DNA of 64,000 bases from Sideroxydans lithotrophicus ES-1 (GTDB taxonomy: Bacteria; Pseudomonadota; Gammaproteobacteria; Burkholderiales; Gallionellaceae): the NCBI RefSeq assembly GCF_000025705.1, contig NC_013959.1, positions 1,851,063 through 1,915,062 on the forward strand, in the 5' to 3' direction. The notes beneath the pieces are model-generated. The model was not told the origin of the DNA. It made no database searches and saw only the letters and a list, made by a program, of their open reading frames with translations. Shown piece by piece: positions 38,376-46,972 of this stretch (positions are counted from its first letter, which is position 1; every line of letters starts with the position of its first letter). The translations under genes were made by a program, and so were the position numbers.

Positions 38376-40183
38376 CAGTGCCCCTTGTAAAGTTCGTCGA
38401 TCTGCCTGCTGAACGCCGCCACCACATGGTTGCGCTTCAAGCTCAGCTTGGGCGTGAGCAAACCGTTGTCGATGGTCCACGGCTCGCGCAGCAGCAGCAC
38501 GCGATGCACCTTGGCATAGCCGGGAAAGCCGCTCAGGTTGCGCGCGATGCGCCGCAACACCTTGGCTTCCACCGCGCTGTCGGTCAGCGATTCCGGCATG
38601 TCGGGACGCACACCGACCTTGGCAGCGACCTGCAACCACACCTCCGGATTGAGCACGGCCAGCGCGATCAGGTACGGACGTCCTTCGCCGTAGATCATCA
38701 CCTGGTCGATCAGCGGGTCGTGCAGGATGGCGGCCTCCATGTCGGCGGGCGGCATCTTCTCGCCGTTGGACAGCACGATGATCTCTTTCAGGCGACCGGT
38801 GATGTAGATGTGGCCCGTTTCGCTGATATGCGCGATGTCGCCGGTGTTCAGCCAGCCATCGGCGTCGATCATGGCCCTGGTCGCTTCCGGATTGTTCCAG
38901 TAGCCCATCATCACGTTCGGCCCCTTCACCAGCAGGGCGTGCTGTTCGCCCAGTTTCACCTGCACGCCGCGTATCGGCTGGCCCACGCTGTCGGGGAAGT
39001 TGTTGTCGAGCTTGTTGCCGGAAACGATGGGACTGGTCTCGGTGAGTCCATAGCCTTGCACCACCGGCAATCCCAGGCCGACGAACACGCGCGAGATCTC
39101 CGGCGCGAGCGCCGCGCCTCCGCTGACCGTGGTGCGCAGGCGCCCGCCGAGGCGTTCCAGTATCTTTTGTGCCACCAGTTTGTCCAGCAGCGGCCACAGC
39201 AGGAACGAGGGTTTCCAGCCGCCGCGCCTTTGCTGATGCAGGAAGCGCGCCCAGCCCACTTCCACGGCCAGGTGGAACAGCATGCGCTTGAATGCCGGGC
39301 CTTCGGCCAGCTTGGTGCTGATCGCGCCGTAGATCCGTTCGTAGATGCGCGGTACCGAGATCAGGATGGTCGGCTTGATGGTCTTCAGGTCTTCCGACAG
39401 CAGCGGGATGGAGCGCGCATAGGCGACCGTCGCCGCCGTCATCACTTGCAGGTAATAGCCGCAAGTGCGCTCGAAGGTATGCGACAGCGGCAGGAAGGAA
39501 AGCAGCAGGTCGTCGCCGCGTACCATGAAGGTAGCCATCGCATCGTAGGTATTGCTCAGCATGTTGTTGTGGCTCAGCATCACGCCCTTCGGCCTGCCGG
39601 TGGTGCCCGAGGTGTAGATGATGCTGGCGAGTTCCTTGCAGTCGCACGGGACAGGCGCTTGCAACTCTGCCAGTTGAGTGAGCAGATATTTCGCCGCAGG
39701 CACCAGACGCGGCTCATCGTTCCTGAAATCGTCCAGCGACACGAAGCGCTGCACACAACCCATCTGCCCGACCACGCCGGAGAGTTCCTGCCATTGCGCT
39801 TCGGTCTCGAACAGCAGCACCTTCACTTGCGCATCGTTGACGATATAGGCGATGTTGTCCGCGCGATCCACGGTGTACAGGGGCACGGTGATCAGCCCCA
39901 GCGACATCGCGGCCTGGTCGAACATCACCCATTGCGGACAGTTGCGCAACATGATGGCGACGCGATCACCCTTGACCAGTCCTTCCCTCGCCAGCGCAGC
40001 CTGCCAGCGCGCCACCTGCTCGAGCATCTGCCCCCAGCTCAGGTCGACCCAGACCGACTGCCGCACATCGAAGAATTTATAGGCGATCTTGTCCTGCGAG
40101 CGCCGTACACGTTCCAGGAACAGGCCGTGCAGTGTCACCGCCTGCTGCGGCGATATCACATCGTCGTTTTGTGCTGCCGTCAT
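38375..40183 (-). CDS. fadD: Long-chain acyl-CoA synthetase (AMP-forming)
   Basis: This 602-residue ANL-superfamily enzyme has the P-loop IIYTSGTTGRPKGVMLSHNN, VVQGYGLTETSPIVSGN, and the hinge region GWLNTGDIAHISETGHIYIT with GRLKEIIVLSNGEKMPP, ending near the catalytic lysine region. It activates fatty acids with ATP and CoA. It resembles the FAA/ACSBG-type long group rather than E. coli FadD. Gene order SDR-fadD-thioesterase suggests one transcript. Confidence 0.93.
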   Translation of the reverse strand: MTAAQNDDVISPQQAVTLHGLFLERVRRSQDKIAYKFFDVRQSVWVDLSWGQMLEQVARWQAALAREGLVKGDRVAIMLRNCPQWVMFDQAAMSLGLITVPLYTVDRADNIAYIVNDAQVKVLLFETEAQWQELSGVVGQMGCVQRFVSLDDFRNDEPRLVPAAKYLLTQLAELQAPVPCDCKELASIIYTSGTTGRPKGVMLSHNNMLSNTYDAMATFMVRGDDLLLSFLPLSHTFERTCGYYLQVMTAATVAYARSIPLLSEDLKTIKPTILISVPRIYERIYGAISTKLAEGPAFKRMLFHLAVEVGWARFLHQQRRGGWKPSFLLWPLLDKLVAQKILERLGGRLRTTVSGGAALAPEISRVFVGLGLPVVQGYGLTETSPIVSGNKLDNNFPDSVGQPIRGVQVKLGEQHALLVKGPNVMMGYWNNPEATRAMIDADGWLNTGDIAHISETGHIYITGRLKEIIVLSNGEKMPPADMEAAILHDPLIDQVMIYGEGRPYLIALAVLNPEVWLQVAAKVGVRPDMPESLTDSAVEAKVLRRIARNLSGFPGYAKVHRVLLLREPWTIDNGLLTPKLSLKRNHVVAAFSRQIDELYKGH

Positions 40184-40212
40184 CCCTACCCCCTGTTTTG
40201 TTTTTATGTTTG

Positions 40213-41031
40213 CTACAAGAACAGATCGTTGTACAGCGGCTCACCTGGGCTGACCGCGTATTGGTCGAAGTTCTTCACGCCCGACGCGCGCAACACCTCG
40301 TCGTCGATGAAGAAGAAACCGCTGAAGGTCTTGCTGTCGCGCAGCAGGATGGCATGCGCCGCATCCGCCACGATGGCCGGCTTGCGCGAAGCGCGCAGGA
40401 TGGCTTCCGGAAAGTTGAATTCGATGGCGGCCGTGGCGATGGTGGTGCGCGGCCACAGGCAGTTCACTGCGATGCCGTCGTCGGCGAACTCTTTCGCCAT
40501 GCCCAGGGCACACAGGCTCATGCCGAATTTCGAGATGGTATAGGCGACATGGGGCGCAAACCATTTCGCCTCGAAATTGAGCGGCGGCGACAGCGTGAGG
40601 ATATGCGGATTGGCTGCCTGCTTCAGATGCGGAATGCAGGCCTGCGAAGCAAGAAAGGTCGCGCGCATGTTGACGTCCCACATCAGGTCGAGACGTTTGG
40701 CCGGGGTCTGCAAGGTCGGGGTGAGGCTGATCGCGCTGGCGTTGTTCACCAGCACGTCGATGCCGCCGAAATGCGCTGCTGCCTGTTCGACCGCATAATG
40801 GATAGCCTGCTCGTCGCGCACGTCGAGCTGGATCGCCAGCGCCTGCCCGCCCGCAGCTACCACCTCTTCCGCCACGCTGTGGATGGTGCCCGGCAATTTG
40901 GGATGCGCCTCTGCCGTCTTGCCGGTGATGACCACCCTGGCGCCGTCGCGCGCGCAGCGCAAGGCGATCTCGCGCCCGATACCGCGACTGGAACCGGTGA
41001 TGAAGATCACCTTGTCGCGCAAGCCGGTCAT
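40213..41031 (-). CDS. Short-chain dehydrogenase/reductase (HSDL2-like)
   Basis: This 272-residue protein has the cofactor motif FITGSSRGIGREIALRCARD, NNASAISLTPTLQTP, the catalytic Tyr and Lys in YTISKFGMSLCALGMAKEF, and VNCLWPRTTIATAAIEF. The last segment and the overall sequence are like the N-terminal domain of hydroxysteroid dehydrogenase-like protein 2, often linked to fatty-acid metabolism. Its start overlaps the fadE stop as ATGA. Confidence 0.9.
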   Translation of the reverse strand: MTGLRDKVIFITGSSRGIGREIALRCARDGARVVITGKTAEAHPKLPGTIHSVAEEVVAAGGQALAIQLDVRDEQAIHYAVEQAAAHFGGIDVLVNNASAISLTPTLQTPAKRLDLMWDVNMRATFLASQACIPHLKQAANPHILTLSPPLNFEAKWFAPHVAYTISKFGMSLCALGMAKEFADDGIAVNCLWPRTTIATAAIEFNFPEAILRASRKPAIVADAAHAILLRDSKTFSGFFFIDDEVLRASGVKNFDQYAVSPGEPLYNDLFL

Positions 41032-43463
41032 CCCTGATTCGCCATCAATTGCTCAGGCGCGAAGTCGTCCACCATGATGACCTTGCGGCGCAACGCATAG
41101 TCGCGCTCCAGTTGCAGTGCCTGCTCGGCATCGATGAGGCCCAGCTCGCGCGCTTCCGCGATCTGCAGCAGCTCTTCGCGCGCCTTGATCTTGCCCGCCT
41201 TGCGCGCCGTTTCCAGCTCGGCCTGCAGCGGCTCGCAGGCCAGCGTGCTGGCGAGTGCCGCTTCCAGCGCCCCTACGGCATCCTCCTCGCTCGGCGAGAT
41301 GAACATGCCCGCCGTCAGGCGATCGCGAACCGGGCCGGGCTTGAGCAGCAGCGAAGCGACCTGGTGGCCGATATGGTCGCTGGGCGGTTTGCGGTGCATG
41401 CCCAACGGGAAGATCATGGCACGCAACAGCAAGGCGGCAAAGCGGTTGGGGAAGTTCTGCAACACGCTGTCGAAGGCTGTCTCGATACGATAGAGACCGT
41501 CCTGCATGCCCCAGTGCAACAACGGCAGATCTTCCTCTGGACGACCATCGTCCTCGAAGCGTTTCAGCACGGCCGAGCACAGGTACATCTGGCTCAGCAC
41601 ATCGCCCAGGCGCGCCGACAGCTTCTCTTTGCGTTTGAGCCCGCCGCCCAGCACCAGCATGGAGACATCCGCCGCGAACGCGAATGCTGCCGAGTAGCGT
41701 GTCAGCGCCTGATAGTAGCGCCTGGTCGGTTGCTCGGTCGGCACGCCGATGATGCGCCCGCCGGTCAATCCATAGACCAGGCTGCGCACTGCGTTGCTGA
41801 GGCTGAAGCTGATGTGCCCGAACAGCGCCTCGTCGAATGCCCGCACGGCACGCTGGTTGTTCTGGTCTTGCGCCGCATGGATCTCCTTCAGCACGTAAGG
41901 ATGCGAACGTACCGCGCCCTGCCCGAAGATGATGAGGCTGCGCGTAAGGATATTCGCTCCCTCCACGGTGATGCCGATGGGCGTTTGCTGGTAGGCGCGC
42001 CCCAGGTAGTTGTCCGGCCCCAGGCAAATGCCCTTGCCGCCGTGCACATCCATCGCATCGTTGATGACCATGCGTCCGCGTTCGGTGCAATGGTATTTGA
42101 CGATGGCAGAGATGACCGAAGGCTTGCCACCCATGTCCACCGCCTGCGCCGTCATGGTGCGTGCCGCATCCATCACGTACAGGTGTCCGCCGATGCGTGT
42201 GAGCGCCTCTTCGACGCCTTCGAACTTGCCGACCGGCACTTTGAATTGTTTGCGCACGCGGCAATAGGCGCCGCTGGTGCGCGCTGCCAGCTTGACGCCG
42301 CCGGTGGCACTGGCCGGCAGCGAAATGGAGCGCCCCGCCGCCAGGCAGTCCATCAGCATGCGCCAACCGTGGCCGATGCGCATGGTGCCGCCGATGATGT
42401 AGTCCATCGGGATGAATACGTCCTTGCCGATGGTCGGTCCGTTCAGGAATGCCGAATTGAGCGGGAAATGCCGGCGCCCGACCTCGACGCCCGGCGTGTC
42501 GGTCGGGATCAGCGCCAGCGTGATGCCGCGCGAGACTTCGGCACCCAGCAGGTTTTGCGGGTCGAACAGTTTGAAGGCGAGACCGAGCAACGTCGCCACC
42601 GGCGCCAGCGTGATGTAGCGCTTCTCCCAGGTGACGCGCACGCCGAGCACGTTACTGTGCCCGTTGAAATCGCCGTAACAGACGATGCCGTAATCGGGGA
42701 TCGCGCCCGCATCGGAACCGGCAAAAGGTCCGGTCAGCGCAAAGCACGGTACTTCCTTGCCGCTGGCCAGCCCGCGCAGATATTTGTCCTTCTGTTCCTG
42801 CGTGCCGTAATGCAGCAGCAACTCGGCCGGCCCCAGCGAGTTCGGCACCATCACGGTCACTGCCCCTGTGCCGCTGCGCGATGCGATCTTGGTGATCACT
42901 GCCGATTGCGCCTGCGCGGAGAATTCGAGGCCGCCATATTCCTTCGGGATGATCATGCCGAAGAAGCCTTTGTCCTTGATGAACTGCCAGGTTTCGGGCG
43001 ACAGGTCCTGGCGCGTATGGGTGATGTCCCAATCGTCCAGCATCGCGCACAGTTGCTCGACTTCGTTATCGAGAAAGGCCTGCTCGCGATCGCTGAGCCC
43101 CGCCTTGGGCAAGGCCAGCAATTGTTTCCAGTGCGGATTGCCGCTGAACAGCTCGCCGTCCCAACCTACCGTACCCGCATCCAGCGCCTCCTGTTCGGTC
43201 TGCGAGACTTGCGGCAATATCTTGCGGAAGATGCCGAGAATGAAGCTGCTGACCAGCAAGCGGCGCAATGCGGGAATGCCCAGTACGGCGAGGAAAATTC
43301 CCAGCGCTATATAGACCGTTTGCAGAGCACCGTCGGAAATGCGACTCACCATCGCGATCAAGGGCACCAGCACCGCAATGGCGATCAACCATCCCCAGAT
43401 GGAAGCGCGGAAAAAAGCTAGCAACAAGGCCACTACCAGTACCACCAACATCAATATCGCCAT
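41028..43463 (-). CDS. fadE: Acyl-CoA dehydrogenase, FadE type
   Basis: The 811-residue protein's first 65 residues form two to three membrane helices (ILMLVVLVVALLLAFFRASI, GALQTVYIALGIFLAVLGIP), typical of FadE. The FAD-dependent dehydrogenase core follows: FIKDKGFFGMIIPKEYGGLE, SGTGAVTVMVPNSLGPAELL, CFALTGPFAGSDAGAIPD, and VHGGKGICLGPDNYLGRAYQ. It catalyses the first beta-oxidation step at the inner membrane. It is the first gene of the fatty-acid block and diverges from the copper block. Confidence 0.95.
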   Translation of the reverse strand: MAILMLVVLVVALLLAFFRASIWGWLIAIAVLVPLIAMVSRISDGALQTVYIALGIFLAVLGIPALRRLLVSSFILGIFRKILPQVSQTEQEALDAGTVGWDGELFSGNPHWKQLLALPKAGLSDREQAFLDNEVEQLCAMLDDWDITHTRQDLSPETWQFIKDKGFFGMIIPKEYGGLEFSAQAQSAVITKIASRSGTGAVTVMVPNSLGPAELLLHYGTQEQKDKYLRGLASGKEVPCFALTGPFAGSDAGAIPDYGIVCYGDFNGHSNVLGVRVTWEKRYITLAPVATLLGLAFKLFDPQNLLGAEVSRGITLALIPTDTPGVEVGRRHFPLNSAFLNGPTIGKDVFIPMDYIIGGTMRIGHGWRMLMDCLAAGRSISLPASATGGVKLAARTSGAYCRVRKQFKVPVGKFEGVEEALTRIGGHLYVMDAARTMTAQAVDMGGKPSVISAIVKYHCTERGRMVINDAMDVHGGKGICLGPDNYLGRAYQQTPIGITVEGANILTRSLIIFGQGAVRSHPYVLKEIHAAQDQNNQRAVRAFDEALFGHISFSLSNAVRSLVYGLTGGRIIGVPTEQPTRRYYQALTRYSAAFAFAADVSMLVLGGGLKRKEKLSARLGDVLSQMYLCSAVLKRFEDDGRPEEDLPLLHWGMQDGLYRIETAFDSVLQNFPNRFAALLLRAMIFPLGMHRKPPSDHIGHQVASLLLKPGPVRDRLTAGMFISPSEEDAVGALEAALASTLACEPLQAELETARKAGKIKAREELLQIAEARELGLIDAEQALQLERDYALRRKVIMVDDFAPEQLMANQG

Positions 43464-43607
43464 CGTCGCACCTTTTTTCCTGATATTCGAATGACGCTAA
43501 CTTTAACCTCCGCGCGTGGTGCTGACAATGGATATATTCCCTCGCAACATGACAGGCTCAGACTTTCGTCGGTTGACTATCGCCCCGTCCTTTGCGACAC
43601 TGAATGC

Positions 43608-43985
43608 ATGTTACGTTCATGCAGAAAATTCATTGCCGTGCTGACGCTGCTGTGGCTGCCGATATTTACCGGCAACGCACTGGCGGCCTCGGTGTCGATG
43701 CTGTTGCTGCATGGCGGATGCAACGAGACTGCCATGTCGCAAACCATGTCCGATGAAACAATGGACATGGGGGAACACCCTGCGCATCACGATGCGACGC
43801 CTGCCCCTGCCGGCGATCACAGCACCTGCGGAGTCTGTCATCTGGCCTGCACCGGTTACCTGAATGTACCCGGCGTTGAAATATCTGCTGTGCACACGGT
43901 CGCTCGCGAGATCACCCCCTATCTGGTCGCGTTCGACTCCGTCACTTCCACTCCCCTGCTTCCTCCACCTCTCGTTCGCGCCTGA
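43608..43985 (+). CDS. CopL-like small secreted metal-responsive protein
   Basis: The protein has 125 residues from ATG 43608. A signal peptide (FIAVLTLLWLPIFTGNALAA) precedes a mature region with MSQTMSDETMDMGEHPAHHD, then HSTCGVCHLACTGY. The Met/His/Cys content suggests copper binding. Size and position just before cusC resemble CopL/DUF2946-type leader genes of copper operons in other proteobacteria. A CGVCH segment mimics a haem site but the protein lacks other cytochrome features. Confidence 0.6.
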   Translation: MLRSCRKFIAVLTLLWLPIFTGNALAASVSMLLLHGGCNETAMSQTMSDETMDMGEHPAHHDATPAPAGDHSTCGVCHLACTGYLNVPGVEISAVHTVAREITPYLVAFDSVTSTPLLPPPLVRA

Positions 43986-44089
43986 CGCGGGACGAGTCCG
44001 TCTGTTGATTCCATAGTCTGACCCTGTCCCGCACCGTTCGGCAGCCGCATGCGGCTGTCCGTGATGCAAATGCAATCGGGATGCGGAAC

Positions 44090-45400
44090 ATGAAAATACC
44101 TTTATCAGTTTTATCCCTGCTGTGCGCGCTTTGGCTTACACCGGCCATCGCCGCGGAAGGGCAGCTGCACAACGGCGGAGTAAATACCGGGGATTCGGGG
44201 GCTGACGAACTGCTGGGCAGCAACCTCGCCGGATTGCTGGACTATGCACGCGAGCACAACCCGGAACTGGCCGCCACACGCTATGAAGCCGAGGCCGCGC
44301 AGCAGCGCACCGAATCTGCCGGCGCATTGCCCGACCCGGTGTTGCGCACCGAATTGATGGACATCACCAACAAGGGCAGCACCAGCCCGCGGCTGCTGCC
44401 TTCGCAGACCGGCAGCACGCGCTATACGCTGATGCAAAGCGTGCCCTGGTACGGCAGGCGCGACCTGCAGCGCGATGTCGCCGACGCGCAAGCGTCGAAG
44501 GCCAGCGGGCAGGTGGCTGCAAGCTGGTCCGATCTGGCGACCCGCATCAAGCAGACCTACGCCATGCACTACTTCGCCACCAACAGCGAGCAACTGGCGC
44601 AACAGACGCTGGCATTGCTGGGCAACCTCGAGCAGATCGCCCAGACGCGCTACGCCAATGGGCTGGGGCAGCAGCAGGACGTGATCCGGGTGCAGGTGGA
44701 AAAGACCATGCTGCGCAGCGAACTGATCTCGCTTGAGGAGGAAGGCCACCATACCCATGCACGGTTGAATGCATTGCTGTCGCGCCCGGTGAATGCGCCG
44801 CTGGCGGATCCTGTGCAACTGCGGCCGATGCCGTCTGCCGCGAAGCTGGACGAAACGACATTGCTGGAACGGCTGCGGGCACAGAATCCGCAACTGCGCA
44901 TCGCCGAGGCGAACATCCAGGCTTCGGAAAAAACTCGCGACCTGGCCTACAACAACCGCTATCCCGGATTCACCCTGGGTGTCGCGCCCAATCAGTCCGG
45001 CAGCGCCGTGAGAAGCTGGGACCTGATGGTCGAGTTCAACATCCCCTTGCAGCAATCGTCGCGCCGTTCGCAGGAGCATGAAGCGGAAGCGCTGCTATCC
45101 GCATCGAACGCACGCAAGGCAGCCCTGCTCGATCAGACCCAGGCGGAATTATCGGAAAACCTGGATGCGCTGAAAGCCGCACAAGTCACCGAAGCGCTGA
45201 TCGCCACACGCTTGTTGCCGCAGGCCGATCTCACTTATCAGTCCGCGCTGGTTGGTTACCAGAACGGCAAGGTGGATTTCGCCATGCTGATCGAAGCGCA
45301 AAAACAGATATTGAAGGCCAGGCAGCAGCAGCAGCAGGCCCGGACCGACATGCAATTACGGCTGGCCGACATCGAAAAACTGTTGGGAGAAGAATTATGA
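44090..45400 (+). CDS. cusC: Outer-membrane efflux protein, TolC/CusC family
   Basis: The protein has 436 residues (an ATG at 44081 would add three). A signal peptide (SVLSLLCALWLTPAIAAEG) is followed by two outer-membrane efflux repeats: LDYAREHNPELAATRYEAEA and MQSVPWYGRRDLQRDVADAQ in the first, and AEANIQASEKTRDLAYNNRY with VEFNIPLQQSSRRSQEHEAE in the second. It forms the periplasm-spanning exit duct for CusBA. The stop overlaps the cusB start by 4 nt. Confidence 0.92.
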   Translation: MKIPLSVLSLLCALWLTPAIAAEGQLHNGGVNTGDSGADELLGSNLAGLLDYAREHNPELAATRYEAEAAQQRTESAGALPDPVLRTELMDITNKGSTSPRLLPSQTGSTRYTLMQSVPWYGRRDLQRDVADAQASKASGQVAASWSDLATRIKQTYAMHYFATNSEQLAQQTLALLGNLEQIAQTRYANGLGQQQDVIRVQVEKTMLRSELISLEEEGHHTHARLNALLSRPVNAPLADPVQLRPMPSAAKLDETTLLERLRAQNPQLRIAEANIQASEKTRDLAYNNRYPGFTLGVAPNQSGSAVRSWDLMVEFNIPLQQSSRRSQEHEAEALLSASNARKAALLDQTQAELSENLDALKAAQVTEALIATRLLPQADLTYQSALVGYQNGKVDFAMLIEAQKQILKARQQQQQARTDMQLRLADIEKLLGEEL

Positions 45401-46971
45401 ACAACCTGCTAAAACTGATCCTGGGCGCTCTGCTACTGTTGGGCGTAGCGACAGCCGGATACTGGTTCGGCATGTACTCGACTTCCGCTGCCAAGGAAAC
45501 AGCAAGCGCAGCGAAGACGGAACGCAAGGTGCTGTACTACCGCAACCCGATGGGCTTGCCGGACACTTCGCCCGTGCCGAAGAAGGATTCGATGGGCATG
45601 GACTACGTGCCGGTCTATGCAGGTGAAGAAGCAACCAACCAACTCAACATCAGCACCGACAAGGTACAGAAACTGGGCGTGCAGAGCGCAGCAGCCGCGC
45701 TGCGCGAACTGGATCGGACGTTGCGCGTGACCGGACGCATCGAGGTCGACGAGCGCCGCACCTACGCCATCTCGCCGAAGTTCGAAGGCTGGGTGGAACG
45801 CCTCTACGTGAACACCACCGGACAGACCGTCAGCAAAGGCCAGCCTTTGTTCGATGTATACAGCCCGGAACTGGTTTCCGCACGAGGCGAATACGCACTC
45901 GCATTACAGGGACTGGCCGCACTGAAAGATGCCGATGCGGAGACGAAAGCGGGCATGCAACAGCTGGCGGATGCGAGCCGCTCACGCCTCAACAACTGGG
46001 ACATCGCGGACGTGCCCCTCCCCTCTCCTCAATCCTCTCCCGCAAGCGGGCGAGGAGGCGAACGAGAAAAACAATCTTCAATTCCTGACAACTCGCGCGT
46101 GACGTTTCGCGCCCCGGTCACTGGCATCGTGCTGGAAAAGAAGGCCGTGCAGGGCATGCGCTTCATGCCGGGCGAGACGCTGTACCAGATCGCCGATCTT
46201 TCTTCGCTCTGGGTCATCGCCGAGATCAATGAACAGGATATCGGCCAGGTGCATATCGGCAACCGCGTCCAGGTCACGGTCGATGCCTGGCCGGAGCGGA
46301 TGTTCGACGGCAAGGTGGATTTCATCTACCCCACGCTGAACAGCGCCACGCGCACGGTGCAGGTCCGTATCGAACTGGACAATCCCAAGGGCGTACTCAA
46401 ACCAGCCATGTTCGCCAATGTCCGGATCGCCGTTGGCCAAAGCGGCAAGGTGCTGGCGGTGCCGACCTCCTCCGTGATCGACAGCGGCACCAGACAGGTG
46501 GTGCTGGTGCGTCTGGCGGAGGGACGTTTCGAGCCACGCGCAGTCACCCTGGGCAATCGCAGCGATAACTATGTCGAAGTGCTATCCGGTGTCGCAGAAG
46601 GCGAACAGGTCGTGACCTCGGCCAACTTCCTGCTGGATTCCGAAAGCAATCTCAAGGCGGCGTTGGGAAACATGAGCGAAGCGCAAAAAAACACCCTCAC
46701 CCCAGCCCTCTCCCATGGGGAGAGGGAGCAAATCGTCGGCCATCAGGCTCAGGGCACGCTGGACTCCATCAACGACGACGGCACTGTCAGCATCACGCAC
46801 GAACCGATCAAGTCGCTGGGCTGGCCGGGCATGACCATGGACTTCGCGCTGGCAAACTCGTCGCTGGCCGCCGGCATCAAACCGGGCAGCGCGGTCAGTT
46901 TCGAGATCGTCGAGCGCACCCCCGGCGAATGGGTGATCACCAAGCTGCAAGCTCGGCACGGGGGACACTGA
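45397..46971 (+). CDS. cusB: Copper/silver efflux adaptor CusB fused to a CusF-like domain
   Basis: This 524-residue membrane fusion protein has an N-terminal anchor, a heavy-metal-binding domain (YYRNPMGLPDTSPVPKKDSM and following GMDYVPVY), a barrel-sandwich/hairpin region, VTFRAPVTGIVLEKKAVQGM, and an adaptor beta-barrel to about residue 430. A C-terminal domain from about 450 (GTLDSINDDGTVSITHEPIK, LGWPGMTMDF) is CusF-like with its His-Trp-Met-Met copper(I) ligands. Two in-frame palindromic elements lie in the hairpin loop and in the linker to the CusF-like domain. It delivers Cu(I) or Ag(I) to CusA. Confidence 0.94.
   Translation: MNNLLKLILGALLLLGVATAGYWFGMYSTSAAKETASAAKTERKVLYYRNPMGLPDTSPVPKKDSMGMDYVPVYAGEEATNQLNISTDKVQKLGVQSAAAALRELDRTLRVTGRIEVDERRTYAISPKFEGWVERLYVNTTGQTVSKGQPLFDVYSPELVSARGEYALALQGLAALKDADAETKAGMQQLADASRSRLNNWDIADVPLPSPQSSPASGRGGEREKQSSIPDNSRVTFRAPVTGIVLEKKAVQGMRFMPGETLYQIADLSSLWVIAEINEQDIGQVHIGNRVQVTVDAWPERMFDGKVDFIYPTLNSATRTVQVRIELDNPKGVLKPAMFANVRIAVGQSGKVLAVPTSSVIDSGTRQVVLVRLAEGRFEPRAVTLGNRSDNYVEVLSGVAEGEQVVTSANFLLDSESNLKAALGNMSEAQKNTLTPALSHGEREQIVGHQAQGTLDSINDDGTVSITHEPIKSLGWPGMTMDFALANSSLAAGIKPGSAVSFEIVERTPGEWVITKLQARHGGH
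46015..46066 (+). repeat. In-frame palindromic element, copy B
   Basis: GC-rich run with a near-perfect palindrome CCTCTCCCGC-AA-GCGGGCGAGG (46034-46055, one mismatch). It encodes PLPSPQSSPASGRGGERE (about residues 207-224 of CusB), placed between NNWDIAD and VTFRAPV, a loop where other CusB proteins have a short unrelated segment. Confidence 0.82.
46692..46726 (+). repeat. In-frame palindromic element, copy C
   Basis: Head CACCCTCACCCCAG followed by the perfect palindrome CCCTCTCCC-ATG-GGGAGAGGG (46706-46726). It encodes NTLTPALSHGERE (about residues 432-444 of CusB), exactly in the linker between the adaptor core and the C-terminal CusF-like domain. Confidence 0.85.
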
Positions 46972-46972
46972 C

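Noticed and set aside
38378-40543. 721-codon open frame on the plus strand
   Set aside because: It runs antisense to fadD, whose motifs are complete. Composition (very rich in His, Arg, Gln) is that of an antisense shadow in GC-rich DNA.
41049-43421. 790-codon open frame on the plus strand
   Set aside because: Antisense shadow of fadE with no recognisable domain or ribosome-binding site.
43573-43600. TTGACT-N17-GACACT promoter-like pair before the CopL-like gene
   Set aside because: The -10 hexamer is poor and would place the transcript start at the ATG. Not strong enough to list as a promoter.
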